Shown piece after piece: positions 1-5,809 of a stretch of 13,076 nucleotides of DNA. The notes under the pieces were generated by a model. It did no database searches. It was not told the DNA's origin and worked only from the letters and a program-made list of their open reading frames with translations. Position numbers and translations under genes: made by a program. Source of the stretch: Bacteroidota bacterium (GTDB lineage: Bacteria; Bacteroidota; Bacteroidia; Chitinophagales; Chitinophagaceae); NCBI GenBank assembly GCA_947454745.1, contig CANGMV010000007.1, positions 1 to 13,076 of the forward strand, in the 5' to 3' direction. Position 1 is the first letter of the stretch. Each line of letters opens with the position of its first letter.

Positions 1-708
1 CAATCTTATTTTCATGCATTTTTGCATCTTTTTTATCCGCATATTTGTTTGCAATGTGGAACCGATGCTATTGCCCAACATCAAGTACTGTGTCCAAGTT
101 GTGAAGCCCAACTCCCCTATACTCATTTTGGAACGATGCAAACTAATCCGGTTGAGAAAATATTTTGGGGACGGGTTCCCGTTCAATTTGCTACAGCTAT
201 TTTATTTTTTACCAAGGAGAGTATTGTTCAAAAATTAATTGTTGAATTAAAATACCGCCAAAATAAAAAAGCGGGTTTCTTATTGGGAAGTTTAATTGCA
301 ATGGAATTAAAATCTAATCCTAAATTCCAGCCCATCGATTATTTAATACCCATACCCATACGAAAAAGTAAACTTAGAAAAAGAGGTTTTAACCAAAGTT
401 TAATTATCTGCGAAGGCCTAGTTGCAAACGGCATTCAAGCAAGTATATTTACAGGATTGTTGAAAACCAAGAATACCCTTACCCAAACCCGCAAGGATCG
501 TTTACAAAGAAGTGCTCAATCCAACACATTATTTTATTTAATCAATTATAAAGGAGCGAATGGACTGCATAATCTTAAAAACAAACACATTTTAATAGTG
601 GACGATGTGATTACAACCGGAGCAACCCTAGAAGCTGCCTGCCATAGTTTACAGGCCGCCGAACCTGCTTCCATAAAAGTAGTCACTGCCGCTTATACAT
701 TACGCTAA
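1..708 (+). CDS. ComF family phosphoribosyltransferase, 5'-truncated by the window edge
   Basis: A ComF/GntX-type protein with a type I phosphoribosyltransferase fold. In naturally competent bacteria relatives help take up single-stranded DNA; elsewhere the role is unclear. The reading frame is open from base 1 (visible start Gln-Ser-Tyr-Phe) and 235 residues are visible. A TTG at base 22 could be called as a start, but the sequence before it (FHAFLHLFYP) looks like the normal N-terminal lead-in of the family, so the true start is probably just outside the window. It has a CxxC...CxxC zinc-finger pair soon after the start (CLQC and CPSC), the family signature KRGFNQS near bases 376-398, and a PRPP-binding loop, IVDDVITTGAT, near bases 595-627. 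Length is normal for the family (about 230-240 aa). It ends 46 nt before the glutathione peroxidase gene. The family call is firm; a competence role is inference. Confidence 0.9.
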   Translation, partial: QSYFHAFLHLFYPHICLQCGTDAIAQHQVLCPSCEAQLPYTHFGTMQTNPVEKIFWGRVPVQFATAILFFTKESIVQKLIVELKYRQNKKAGFLLGSLIAMELKSNPKFQPIDYLIPIPIRKSKLRKRGFNQSLIICEGLVANGIQASIFTGLLKTKNTLTQTRKDRLQRSAQSNTLFYLINYKGANGLHNLKNKHILIVDDVITTGATLEAACHSLQAAEPASIKVVTAAYTLR

Positions 709-754
709 ACATTTTTAAATAATTCTTGTTATATTCAATTATAAATTCAACATT

Positions 755-1279
755 ATGAAAATCTTAGCCACCCTTTTAATAGTAGCGGCATCCCTAGTGG
801 GTAACGCGCAAAGCATTCATTCTTTTAAAGTAAAAAGTATCGATGGCAAACAAATTGATTTTGCTTCATTTAAAGGAAAGAAAATATTAGTAGTGAATAC
901 TGCAAGCAAATGTGGGTATACTCCTCAATATGAGGCATTAGAAAAAGTATATGAGCAATACAAGGACAAGTTAGTTATCATCGGATTTCCATGTAACCAA
1001 TTTGGAGGACAAGAACCAGGCACCAACGAAGAAATTGTAAGCTTTTGTAAAAAAAATTATGGTGTAACTTTTCCTTTGGCTGATAAAATTGATGTGAAAG
1101 GAGATAAAATCGCACCTATCTATCAGTGGTTAACACAAAAAGCTAAAAACGGCGTAGTGGACGCAACTATTTCCTGGAATTTCAACAAATTCTTATTAGA
1201 TGAAAACGGTAAAATGATTGCTTATTTCCCAAGCAATATTAAGCCCGATAGCGAAGACATTTTGTCTCGTTTAAAATAA
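755..1279 (+). CDS. Glutathione peroxidase family protein (thiol peroxidase) with signal peptide
   Basis: A 174-aa Cys-type glutathione peroxidase that reduces hydroperoxides. The peroxidatic Cys53 lies in NTASKCGYTPQY. The rest of the catalytic tetrad appears to be Gln86 (QFGGQEPG), Trp141 and Asn142 (SWNFNKFL). Cys98 in FCKKNYGVTFP sits where the resolving Cys of yeast Gpx3 is found, which suggests a thioredoxin-dependent 2-Cys mechanism rather than glutathione use. Residues 1-19 are a typical Sec signal peptide (MKILATLLIVAASLVGNAQ) with no lipobox Cys, so the enzyme is probably periplasmic or secreted; most bacterial relatives are cytoplasmic. The ATG is the only start that includes the signal peptide. 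No strong ribosome binding site is visible, as is usual in Bacteroidota. Two hairpins follow the gene. Family assignment is firm; the electron donor and export are inferred. Confidence 0.94.
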   Translation: MKILATLLIVAASLVGNAQSIHSFKVKSIDGKQIDFASFKGKKILVVNTASKCGYTPQYEALEKVYEQYKDKLVIIGFPCNQFGGQEPGTNEEIVSFCKKNYGVTFPLADKIDVKGDKIAPIYQWLTQKAKNGVVDATISWNFNKFLLDENGKMIAYFPSNIKPDSEDILSRLK

Positions 1280-1300
1280 GCGCCTGAAATAAGGGCTTTT
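1278..1300 (+). terminator. Weak hairpin overlapping the peroxidase stop codon
   Basis: AAGCGCC pairs with GGGCTT around a TGAAATAA loop, with one bulged G, and is followed by a run of only four T. It overlaps the stop codon of the peroxidase gene. The T run is short, so this is at best a weak terminator. Confidence 0.3.
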
Positions 1301-1332
1301 CATCAAAAGATGCATATACTTTTCTACACATC

Positions 1333-1353
1333 AAAAATCGCACCGCGGTTTTT
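1333..1353 (+). terminator. Hairpin with U-tract between the peroxidase gene and holB
   Basis: AAAAATCGC pairs with GCGGTTTTT around a three-base ACC loop (nine pairs, one of them a T-G wobble). An A-tract leads in and a five-T tract closes the stem, which is the shape of an intrinsic terminator. It ends 15 nt before the holB ATG, so it may terminate the peroxidase transcript, or it may lie in the holB leader. No folding energy was computed. Confidence 0.45.
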
Positions 1354-1368
1354 GCTTATCTTCGCTGC

Positions 1369-2568
1369 ATGTTATTGAGTGAAGTAATTGGCCAAGAAAA
1401 ATTAAAGCAACAACTTGTCGATATGGTGCAACACCAACGACTAAGCCATGCCATACTTTTTGTAGGGCCCGAGGGCGCAGGTGCTTTGCCACTTGCAATT
1501 GCTTTTGCTCAGTACATTGTAAGTATGCCCAATAGCAATGTGGATGCTGCAGGTGGCGATATGTTTGGTGTAGCTGAGCCTACGATTCCGAAAGTATATA
1601 GCCCTGACGAAATTGCAGCGCTTCCTGCATACCATCGGGCAAGTCAATTAATGCACCCCGATTTACACTTTTCTTTCCCTAGCATCACCGAAAAACCAGG
1701 CAGTAAAAATATTAGTGCCAATTTTATCGAAGAATGGAGAGAGTTTATCAATGGCTATCCATATGGCAATGTATTCGATTGGCTACAATCTATCAAGGCC
1801 GAAAACAAGCAAGGGAATATTAGTGCAGACGAATGTGCCGAGATCATCAAAAAATTATCTTTTAAAAGTTTTGAAAGTGCCTATAAGGTTTTAGTCATGT
1901 GGATGCCTGAATATTTAGGCAAGGAAGGAAACAAATTATTAAAGCTTATAGAGGAACCCCCCGATAATACTATTTTCTTATTAGTCGCAGGGTCGGAGGA
2001 ACAAATTTTGCCAACCATCCTAAGTCGTTGTCAATTTATTAAAGTGCCGAGGTTAACCACCAAGGAGATTGAAACTGCCTTGGTGCAAAAAGGGCATATT
2101 GATCCTGAAAAGGCTGCTCAGATTGCGGCTATTTCAGATGGCAATTACCGTGAAGCTTTGCATTTATTACAACATAGTGATGCCGATTTCTTAACCCAAA
2201 TTAGAGAATGGTTGAACGCGATCCTTAAAGGAGGACCTTTGGCACAAATGAAATGGGTGGAAGAGACCAGCAAAATGGGAAGAGAGCCTCAAAAACAATT
2301 TTTAAAGTATTTTAATCACCTTTTAGAGCAAAGTATCCGGCTTAAGGTATTAGGTAGTGAACTGCCTTTAGACCCAGCTTTAAAGGATTTTGCCTTAAGA
2401 ATCAATAAGATAGCAGGGGTAGGTCAATTGGAGGCAATTGTACAGGAATTGGATAAGGCTGTATACCATATTGAGCGCAATGCCAACCCGAAAATGCTAT
2501 TTATGGCATTGGGAATCAAGTTCTACCATATCATTCAGAACAAAACCTTAATTTTGGCAGAAGCCTAG
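1369..2568 (+). CDS. holB: DNA polymerase III subunit delta prime
   Basis: A 399-aa clamp-loader subunit. Delta prime forms part of the complex (with delta and the DnaX subunits) that opens the sliding clamp and loads it at primed sites. The N-terminal AAA+ start is typical (VIGQEKLKQQL...LSHAILFVGPEGAG). The Walker A Lys is replaced (GPEGAGALPLA, residues 33-43), which fits a family that does not itself need ATP binding. HPDLHFSFP (residues 96-104), LLKLIEEPP (190-198) and the conserved arginine-finger motif SRC (219-221) support the call. The zinc module normally between Walker A and HPDLH has no cysteine at all here: the only cysteines are 156 and 221. It is replaced by about 45 residues of acidic/Gly-rich sequence. 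Length is at the high end for the family. The gene is followed 71 nt later by ricT, the same order as in Bacillus. Confidence 0.9.
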   Translation: MLLSEVIGQEKLKQQLVDMVQHQRLSHAILFVGPEGAGALPLAIAFAQYIVSMPNSNVDAAGGDMFGVAEPTIPKVYSPDEIAALPAYHRASQLMHPDLHFSFPSITEKPGSKNISANFIEEWREFINGYPYGNVFDWLQSIKAENKQGNISADECAEIIKKLSFKSFESAYKVLVMWMPEYLGKEGNKLLKLIEEPPDNTIFLLVAGSEEQILPTILSRCQFIKVPRLTTKEIETALVQKGHIDPEKAAQIAAISDGNYREALHLLQHSDADFLTQIREWLNAILKGGPLAQMKWVEETSKMGREPQKQFLKYFNHLLEQSIRLKVLGSELPLDPALKDFALRINKIAGVGQLEAIVQELDKAVYHIERNANPKMLFMALGIKFYHIIQNKTLILAEA

Positions 2569-2621
2569 GGTGGGAGAAAAGTGAAACGGGTTACTTAGGC
2601 AGGTATTTTTTATTCATTAAC

Positions 2622-2635
2622 AGTTAGAACTAACT
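2622..2635. promoter_or_regulatory. Perfect inverted repeat just upstream of ricT
   Basis: AGTTAG-AA-CTAACT is a perfect 6-bp inverted repeat with a 2-nt spacer, ending 4 nt before the ricT ATG. It could be an operator or a small hairpin over the translation start. It is short enough in AT-rich DNA to arise by chance, and no second copy was noticed in the window. Confidence 0.25.
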
Positions 2636-2639
2636 ATAT

Positions 2640-3974
2640 ATGGGATGTGGATCATGTGGAACCGGCAAACCGGGCGGTTGCAAAAGTAACGGCGGTTGTA
2701 GTTCAGGTGCTTGTAACAGATTAAATGTACACGATTGGTTACGCGATTTACCTATCGATGATATTGACAGCCAATGTAAGGTTGTAGAAGTAAGCTTTAA
2801 ACAAGGTAGCCGTAAAGATTTTTTCCGAAACACCACTTTGCAACAATTTGAAAAAGGAGACTATGTTACAGTTGAAGGCGTGAACGGCTTTGACCTTGGC
2901 GAAGTATCCCTAACTGGTGAATTGGTTAGATTACAATTAAAGAAAAGAGGATTAGATGAATTTAATCCTGACATGAAAAAAATTCTTCGACCAAGTGCCG
3001 ACCGAGATATAGAAACTTATAAAATTAGCAAAAGCCGAGAAGCAGATATTTTAGCTAGAAGCCGCACGCATGCATCAAATTTAAAACTAGCTATGAAGCT
3101 GAGTGAGATTGAAATGCAAGCCGATGGCAAAAAAGCTACTTTCTTTTATACAGCCGATGATCGTATTGACTTTAGAGAGTTGATCCGCATTTTCGCAGGT
3201 GAGTTTAAAGTGAAAGTAGAAATGCGCCAAATTGGTATTCGTCAAGAGGCTGCCAAATTAGGAGGCATTGGAAGTTGTGGTCGCGAGTTATGTTGCAGTA
3301 CTTGGTTACACGACTTTAAGAGTGTCAATACAACTGCTGCACGATATCAAAACTTATCCATCAATCAAACTAAATTAAGCGGACAATGTGGACGTTTAAA
3401 ATGTTGTTTGAATTTTGAATTAGATACTTACTTAGATGCCTTACAAGGATTCCCTGATTATGCAGATACTTTACAAACTGCAATGGGTCAGGCTTTCTTG
3501 ATTAAAAAAGATATTTTCAAAAACTTAATGTGGTATACTTTGCCTAATAACACAAAGCATTATCCATTAACGATTGATAGAGTTGTAGAGATCAAAAAAT
3601 TAAATCAGCAAGGTGTAATAGTGGATGAACTACAAGCGGTAGAAGTCACTAGCGGTAAGCCAAAAGAAGTGGAACCTTCCTTTGTAGACGTGGTGGGTCA
3701 AATTAGCTTAAAGAGTTTAGAGAAAAATGATCGTCGTCGCCGCGACCAACAAAGAGGTCCTGGAAATGGCAACTATAATAATGGACCAAGAAACAACAAT
3801 GGACCAAGACCGAATAACGGACCGAATAACGGCCCTAATAATGGACCAAGTAATCGTCCGCCACAAGGCCCGAGAAACAACAACGGACCAAGACCAAACA
3901 ACGGACCACGAAATAACAATGGACCGAGAAATCGTCCACCACAGGGCGGCAATCCTGGTCCTTCTCAATCTTAA
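2640..3974 (+). CDS. ricT: PSP1-domain protein, RicT (YaaT)-like, with Cys-rich head and Asn-Gly-Pro tail
   Basis: A 444-aa PSP1 C-terminal-domain protein. In Bacillus subtilis RicT works with RicA and RicF in an Fe-S-containing complex that affects mRNA maturation with RNase Y. The core (about residues 45-330) carries the family's two cysteine motifs, CGRELCC (213-219) and CGRLKCC (250-256), expected to bind the Fe-S cluster. The first 25 residues are Gly- and Cys-rich (Cys3, 6, 14, 20, 25), possibly a second metal site. From about residue 363 the protein becomes a low-complexity tail, opening with RRRR and then repeating NNGPR and NNGP units, with two PPQG spots. This tail is likely disordered and may bind RNA, which is inference. 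The neighbour holB matches the Bacillus holB-yaaT order. A strong hairpin follows the stop. Partner proteins are not in this window. Confidence 0.88.
   Translation: MGCGSCGTGKPGGCKSNGGCSSGACNRLNVHDWLRDLPIDDIDSQCKVVEVSFKQGSRKDFFRNTTLQQFEKGDYVTVEGVNGFDLGEVSLTGELVRLQLKKRGLDEFNPDMKKILRPSADRDIETYKISKSREADILARSRTHASNLKLAMKLSEIEMQADGKKATFFYTADDRIDFRELIRIFAGEFKVKVEMRQIGIRQEAAKLGGIGSCGRELCCSTWLHDFKSVNTTAARYQNLSINQTKLSGQCGRLKCCLNFELDTYLDALQGFPDYADTLQTAMGQAFLIKKDIFKNLMWYTLPNNTKHYPLTIDRVVEIKKLNQQGVIVDELQAVEVTSGKPKEVEPSFVDVVGQISLKSLEKNDRRRRDQQRGPGNGNYNNGPRNNNGPRPNNGPNNGPNNGPSNRPPQGPRNNNGPRPNNGPRNNNGPRNRPPQGGNPGPSQS
3726..3971 (+). repeat. Degenerate repeat encoding the Asn-Gly-Pro tail of RicT
   Basis: Units such as AATAACGGACCG, AATAATGGACCA and AACAACGGACCA recur in frame and encode NNGP/NNGPR. 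A longer unit, roughly GPRNNNGPRPNNGP, occurs twice (residues 382-395 and 410-423), which suggests growth by in-frame duplication. Third positions vary between copies, so the protein sequence seems to be kept by selection rather than being a recent slippage product. Confidence 0.75.
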
Positions 3975-3989
3975 TATCAACATACTTAT

Positions 3990-4022
3990 AAAAAAAGGCC
4001 TTCAAATTGAAGGCCTTTTTTT
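3990..4022. terminator. Bidirectional intrinsic terminator between ricT and the M3 peptidase
   Basis: A7-GGCCTTCA pairs perfectly with TGAAGGCC-T7 around a three-base loop. The hairpin is symmetric, so each strand gives a GC-containing stem followed by seven T. It sits 15 nt after the ricT stop and 4 nt beyond the peptidase stop, so it can end both convergent transcripts. Confidence 0.9.
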
Positions 4023-4026
4023 ATGC

Positions 4027-5751
4027 TTAGTGAAATAATTTTTCTAATTCCTGATTCGTAAAATCCATTAAGGTTTTTACGTAATTAGGGGAGAAGTTAA
4101 ATTCAAGCCCTGCCGTTTTGTACAATTCAGGCAAGGTTTTCGTGCCTCCTAATGCCAATGCATTCATATAATTTTCCAATGCCTGTGTAGGATTTTGTTG
4201 GTACTGCATCCACATTCCAATAGCACCTAGTTGCGCAATACCATATTCGATATAATAAAAAGGAACTTCAAATAAATGCAATTGTCTTTGCCATCCAATC
4301 GCACGGTACATATCAAGGCCTGTGTAGTCGATGCTGTTAGTTGAAAATTCTTTTAAAATCGCAGTCCAATTATTTGTTCTTTCTTCGATTGTGTGATTTG
4401 GATTTTCATATACCCAGTGCTGGAATTTATCAATAATTGCAATCCAAGGGAAAATGGTAATGGTACGTTCTAATTGATGTTCTTTCGCTCTATTTAAATC
4501 GGCCTCATTGTCAAAGAAAGACTGCCAATGATTCATGGTAAATAATTCCATGGACATACTTGCCACCTCGGCGATCTCCATTGGGTATTCTTTAAATGCG
4601 CTCAATGAAAGTGGATGAGATAAAAAAGAATGAATAGCGTGTCCTCCTTCATGGACCATCGTCGTCACATCACTCATTTGCCCTGCCGCATTCATAAAAA
4701 TAAATGGAGCCCCTGATTCCGCCAATGGACAGTTGTATCCGCCTGGGGCCTTTCCTTTTCTGCTTTCTAAATCAAAATGTTTAAGCTCATTCATCTTACG
4801 TAAACAGTCTGCAAAAAAAGGATTCAATTGTTCAAAACAAGACACCGATTTTTCATACAAATCTTTACCATCTGTAAATGGTCTCAATGGCTTGGTACCA
4901 GCGGGTTCTGCTTCGGTATCCCAAGGCTTTAATATCTCCAAGCCAAGCTTTTGTTTTTTGCGTGCATATATTTTATCAATTAATGGTAGCACATGTAATT
5001 TAACCGCTTCGTGAAATTGAAAACAATCTTCTTTGGTATAATCAAAACGTCCAAGCTCTGCGAATTTATAATCACGGTAATTTTCAAATCCTGCATTAAC
5101 TGCAACCTGATGTCTTTTTTGAATCAAAGTTGTATACAATTCATGCATGGCATCTTTGTCTTGCAAACGACGCTCTTGAATTTTTCGATAAGCTTCCTCT
5201 CTCACTGCCCTATCTTCATTTTCTAAAAACTGAGACGCTTGTTGTAAAGTATATTCTTGCCCATTCATTTCAATGGTCATCTTTCCTGCAATTGTTCCAT
5301 ATTGTTGTTGCAAAACACTTAATTCTGCTTGTAAAGGAATATTCTCGGTTCTAAATAATTCAATACTCTTTTTTACAGAACGTAAATAAGTAAAATATTC
5401 AGCCTTGTCCAACTCGTTAGTATAAGGCGAAGCAATTAATTTTTTATTCAAAGCGTCGGCATAAGGTTGCATTTGTGGTTGGATTTCCATACAGAAATAA
5501 GTAAACGCATCTTCCAATGTTTTATCGGTGGTATCACAAGTCATTTTAATCTGTCTCCAACAGGCATCTTCACTTATAAATGCCTCTAATTCGCTTAGAT
5601 CCTTTAGCCATTTTTCCAAGTCTGTTTTGCTTTGAATGGCACGATCACTTAACTCCTTAAAAAAGGGCTCTAAACCTGCCCAATCGGTTAATATAAAGGT
5701 GGAGGGAAGGTATTGATGAGGTGTTTTTTTAATGTCGGCTGTTCTTAGCAT
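4027..5751 (-). CDS. M3 family oligoendopeptidase (zinc metallopeptidase)
   Basis: A 574-aa cytoplasmic zinc peptidase that probably degrades short peptides. The zinc site is His367-Glu-Gly-Gly-His371 (MVHEGGHAIHSF). The third ligand is probably Glu395 in IAEVASMSMEL, 24 residues after the second His, close to the spacing in thimet oligopeptidase. KAPGGYNCPL (334-343) just before the zinc helix, and the C-terminal PFYYIEYGIAQLGA, are typical of the family. No signal peptide or membrane segment is seen. It resembles the roughly 570-aa M3 group distinct from classical PepF, so no symbol is given. The ATG start lies 20 nt after a TAAATTTG element that matches the Bacteroidota -7 consensus. The gene is divergent from mutL and convergent with ricT, so it is probably transcribed alone. 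The substrate is unknown. Confidence 0.94.
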   Translation of the reverse strand: MLRTADIKKTPHQYLPSTFILTDWAGLEPFFKELSDRAIQSKTDLEKWLKDLSELEAFISEDACWRQIKMTCDTTDKTLEDAFTYFCMEIQPQMQPYADALNKKLIASPYTNELDKAEYFTYLRSVKKSIELFRTENIPLQAELSVLQQQYGTIAGKMTIEMNGQEYTLQQASQFLENEDRAVREEAYRKIQERRLQDKDAMHELYTTLIQKRHQVAVNAGFENYRDYKFAELGRFDYTKEDCFQFHEAVKLHVLPLIDKIYARKKQKLGLEILKPWDTEAEPAGTKPLRPFTDGKDLYEKSVSCFEQLNPFFADCLRKMNELKHFDLESRKGKAPGGYNCPLAESGAPFIFMNAAGQMSDVTTMVHEGGHAIHSFLSHPLSLSAFKEYPMEIAEVASMSMELFTMNHWQSFFDNEADLNRAKEHQLERTITIFPWIAIIDKFQHWVYENPNHTIEERTNNWTAILKEFSTNSIDYTGLDMYRAIGWQRQLHLFEVPFYYIEYGIAQLGAIGMWMQYQQNPTQALENYMNALALGGTKTLPELYKTAGLEFNFSPNYVKTLMDFTNQELEKLFH

Positions 5752-5754
5752 AAG

Positions 5755-5787
5755 TTGAGATTTTAAGTTGCAAATTTACTACTTTTA
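5755..5787 (+). promoter_or_regulatory. Candidate mutL promoter overlapping the divergent one
   Basis: TTG at 5755-5757 is followed after 22 nt by TACTTTTA (5780-5787), one mismatch from TAnnTTTG. Both the spacing and the position, about 20 nt before the mutL GTG, fit a Bacteroidota promoter. It overlaps the minus-strand element at 5771-5778. Confidence 0.35.
5771..5778 (-). promoter_or_regulatory. Probable -7 promoter element for the M3 peptidase gene
   Basis: Read on the minus strand this is TAAATTTG, an exact match to the Bacteroidota -7 consensus TAnnTTTG. It would start transcription about a dozen bases before the peptidase ATG at 5751. No clear TTTG or TTG is present at the -33 position, so the call rests on one element and its placement. 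Confidence 0.45.
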
Positions 5788-5809
5788 CACACTTTTAAAA
5801 GATTTAATA

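Noticed and set aside
22..24. TTG as the start of the ComF-type gene
   Set aside because: The frame is open to base 1 and the residues before the TTG fit the family's N-terminal lead-in, so the gene is cut by the window.
14..238. 74-aa frame overlapping the ComF-type gene
   Set aside because: A shadow in another frame with no family resemblance, lying over zinc-finger coding sequence.
2563..2600. GCCTA...TAGGC hairpin with a following T-rich stretch after holB
   Set aside because: Only five pairs around a 28-nt loop; not a believable terminator.
3755..3960. Possible CRISPR-like or tandem repeat array
   Set aside because: The repeats are short, in frame and vary at third positions; they encode the RicT tail, with no spacer structure.
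3717..4038. Frames of 88 and 103 aa on both strands over the ricT tail
   Set aside because: They are low-complexity by-products of the repeat in the ricT frame and run into the terminator.
5768..5809. TTG at 5768 as the mutL start
   Set aside because: It adds 14 residues unlike MutL and would place the start within the promoter; GTG 5810 gives the normal N-terminus.
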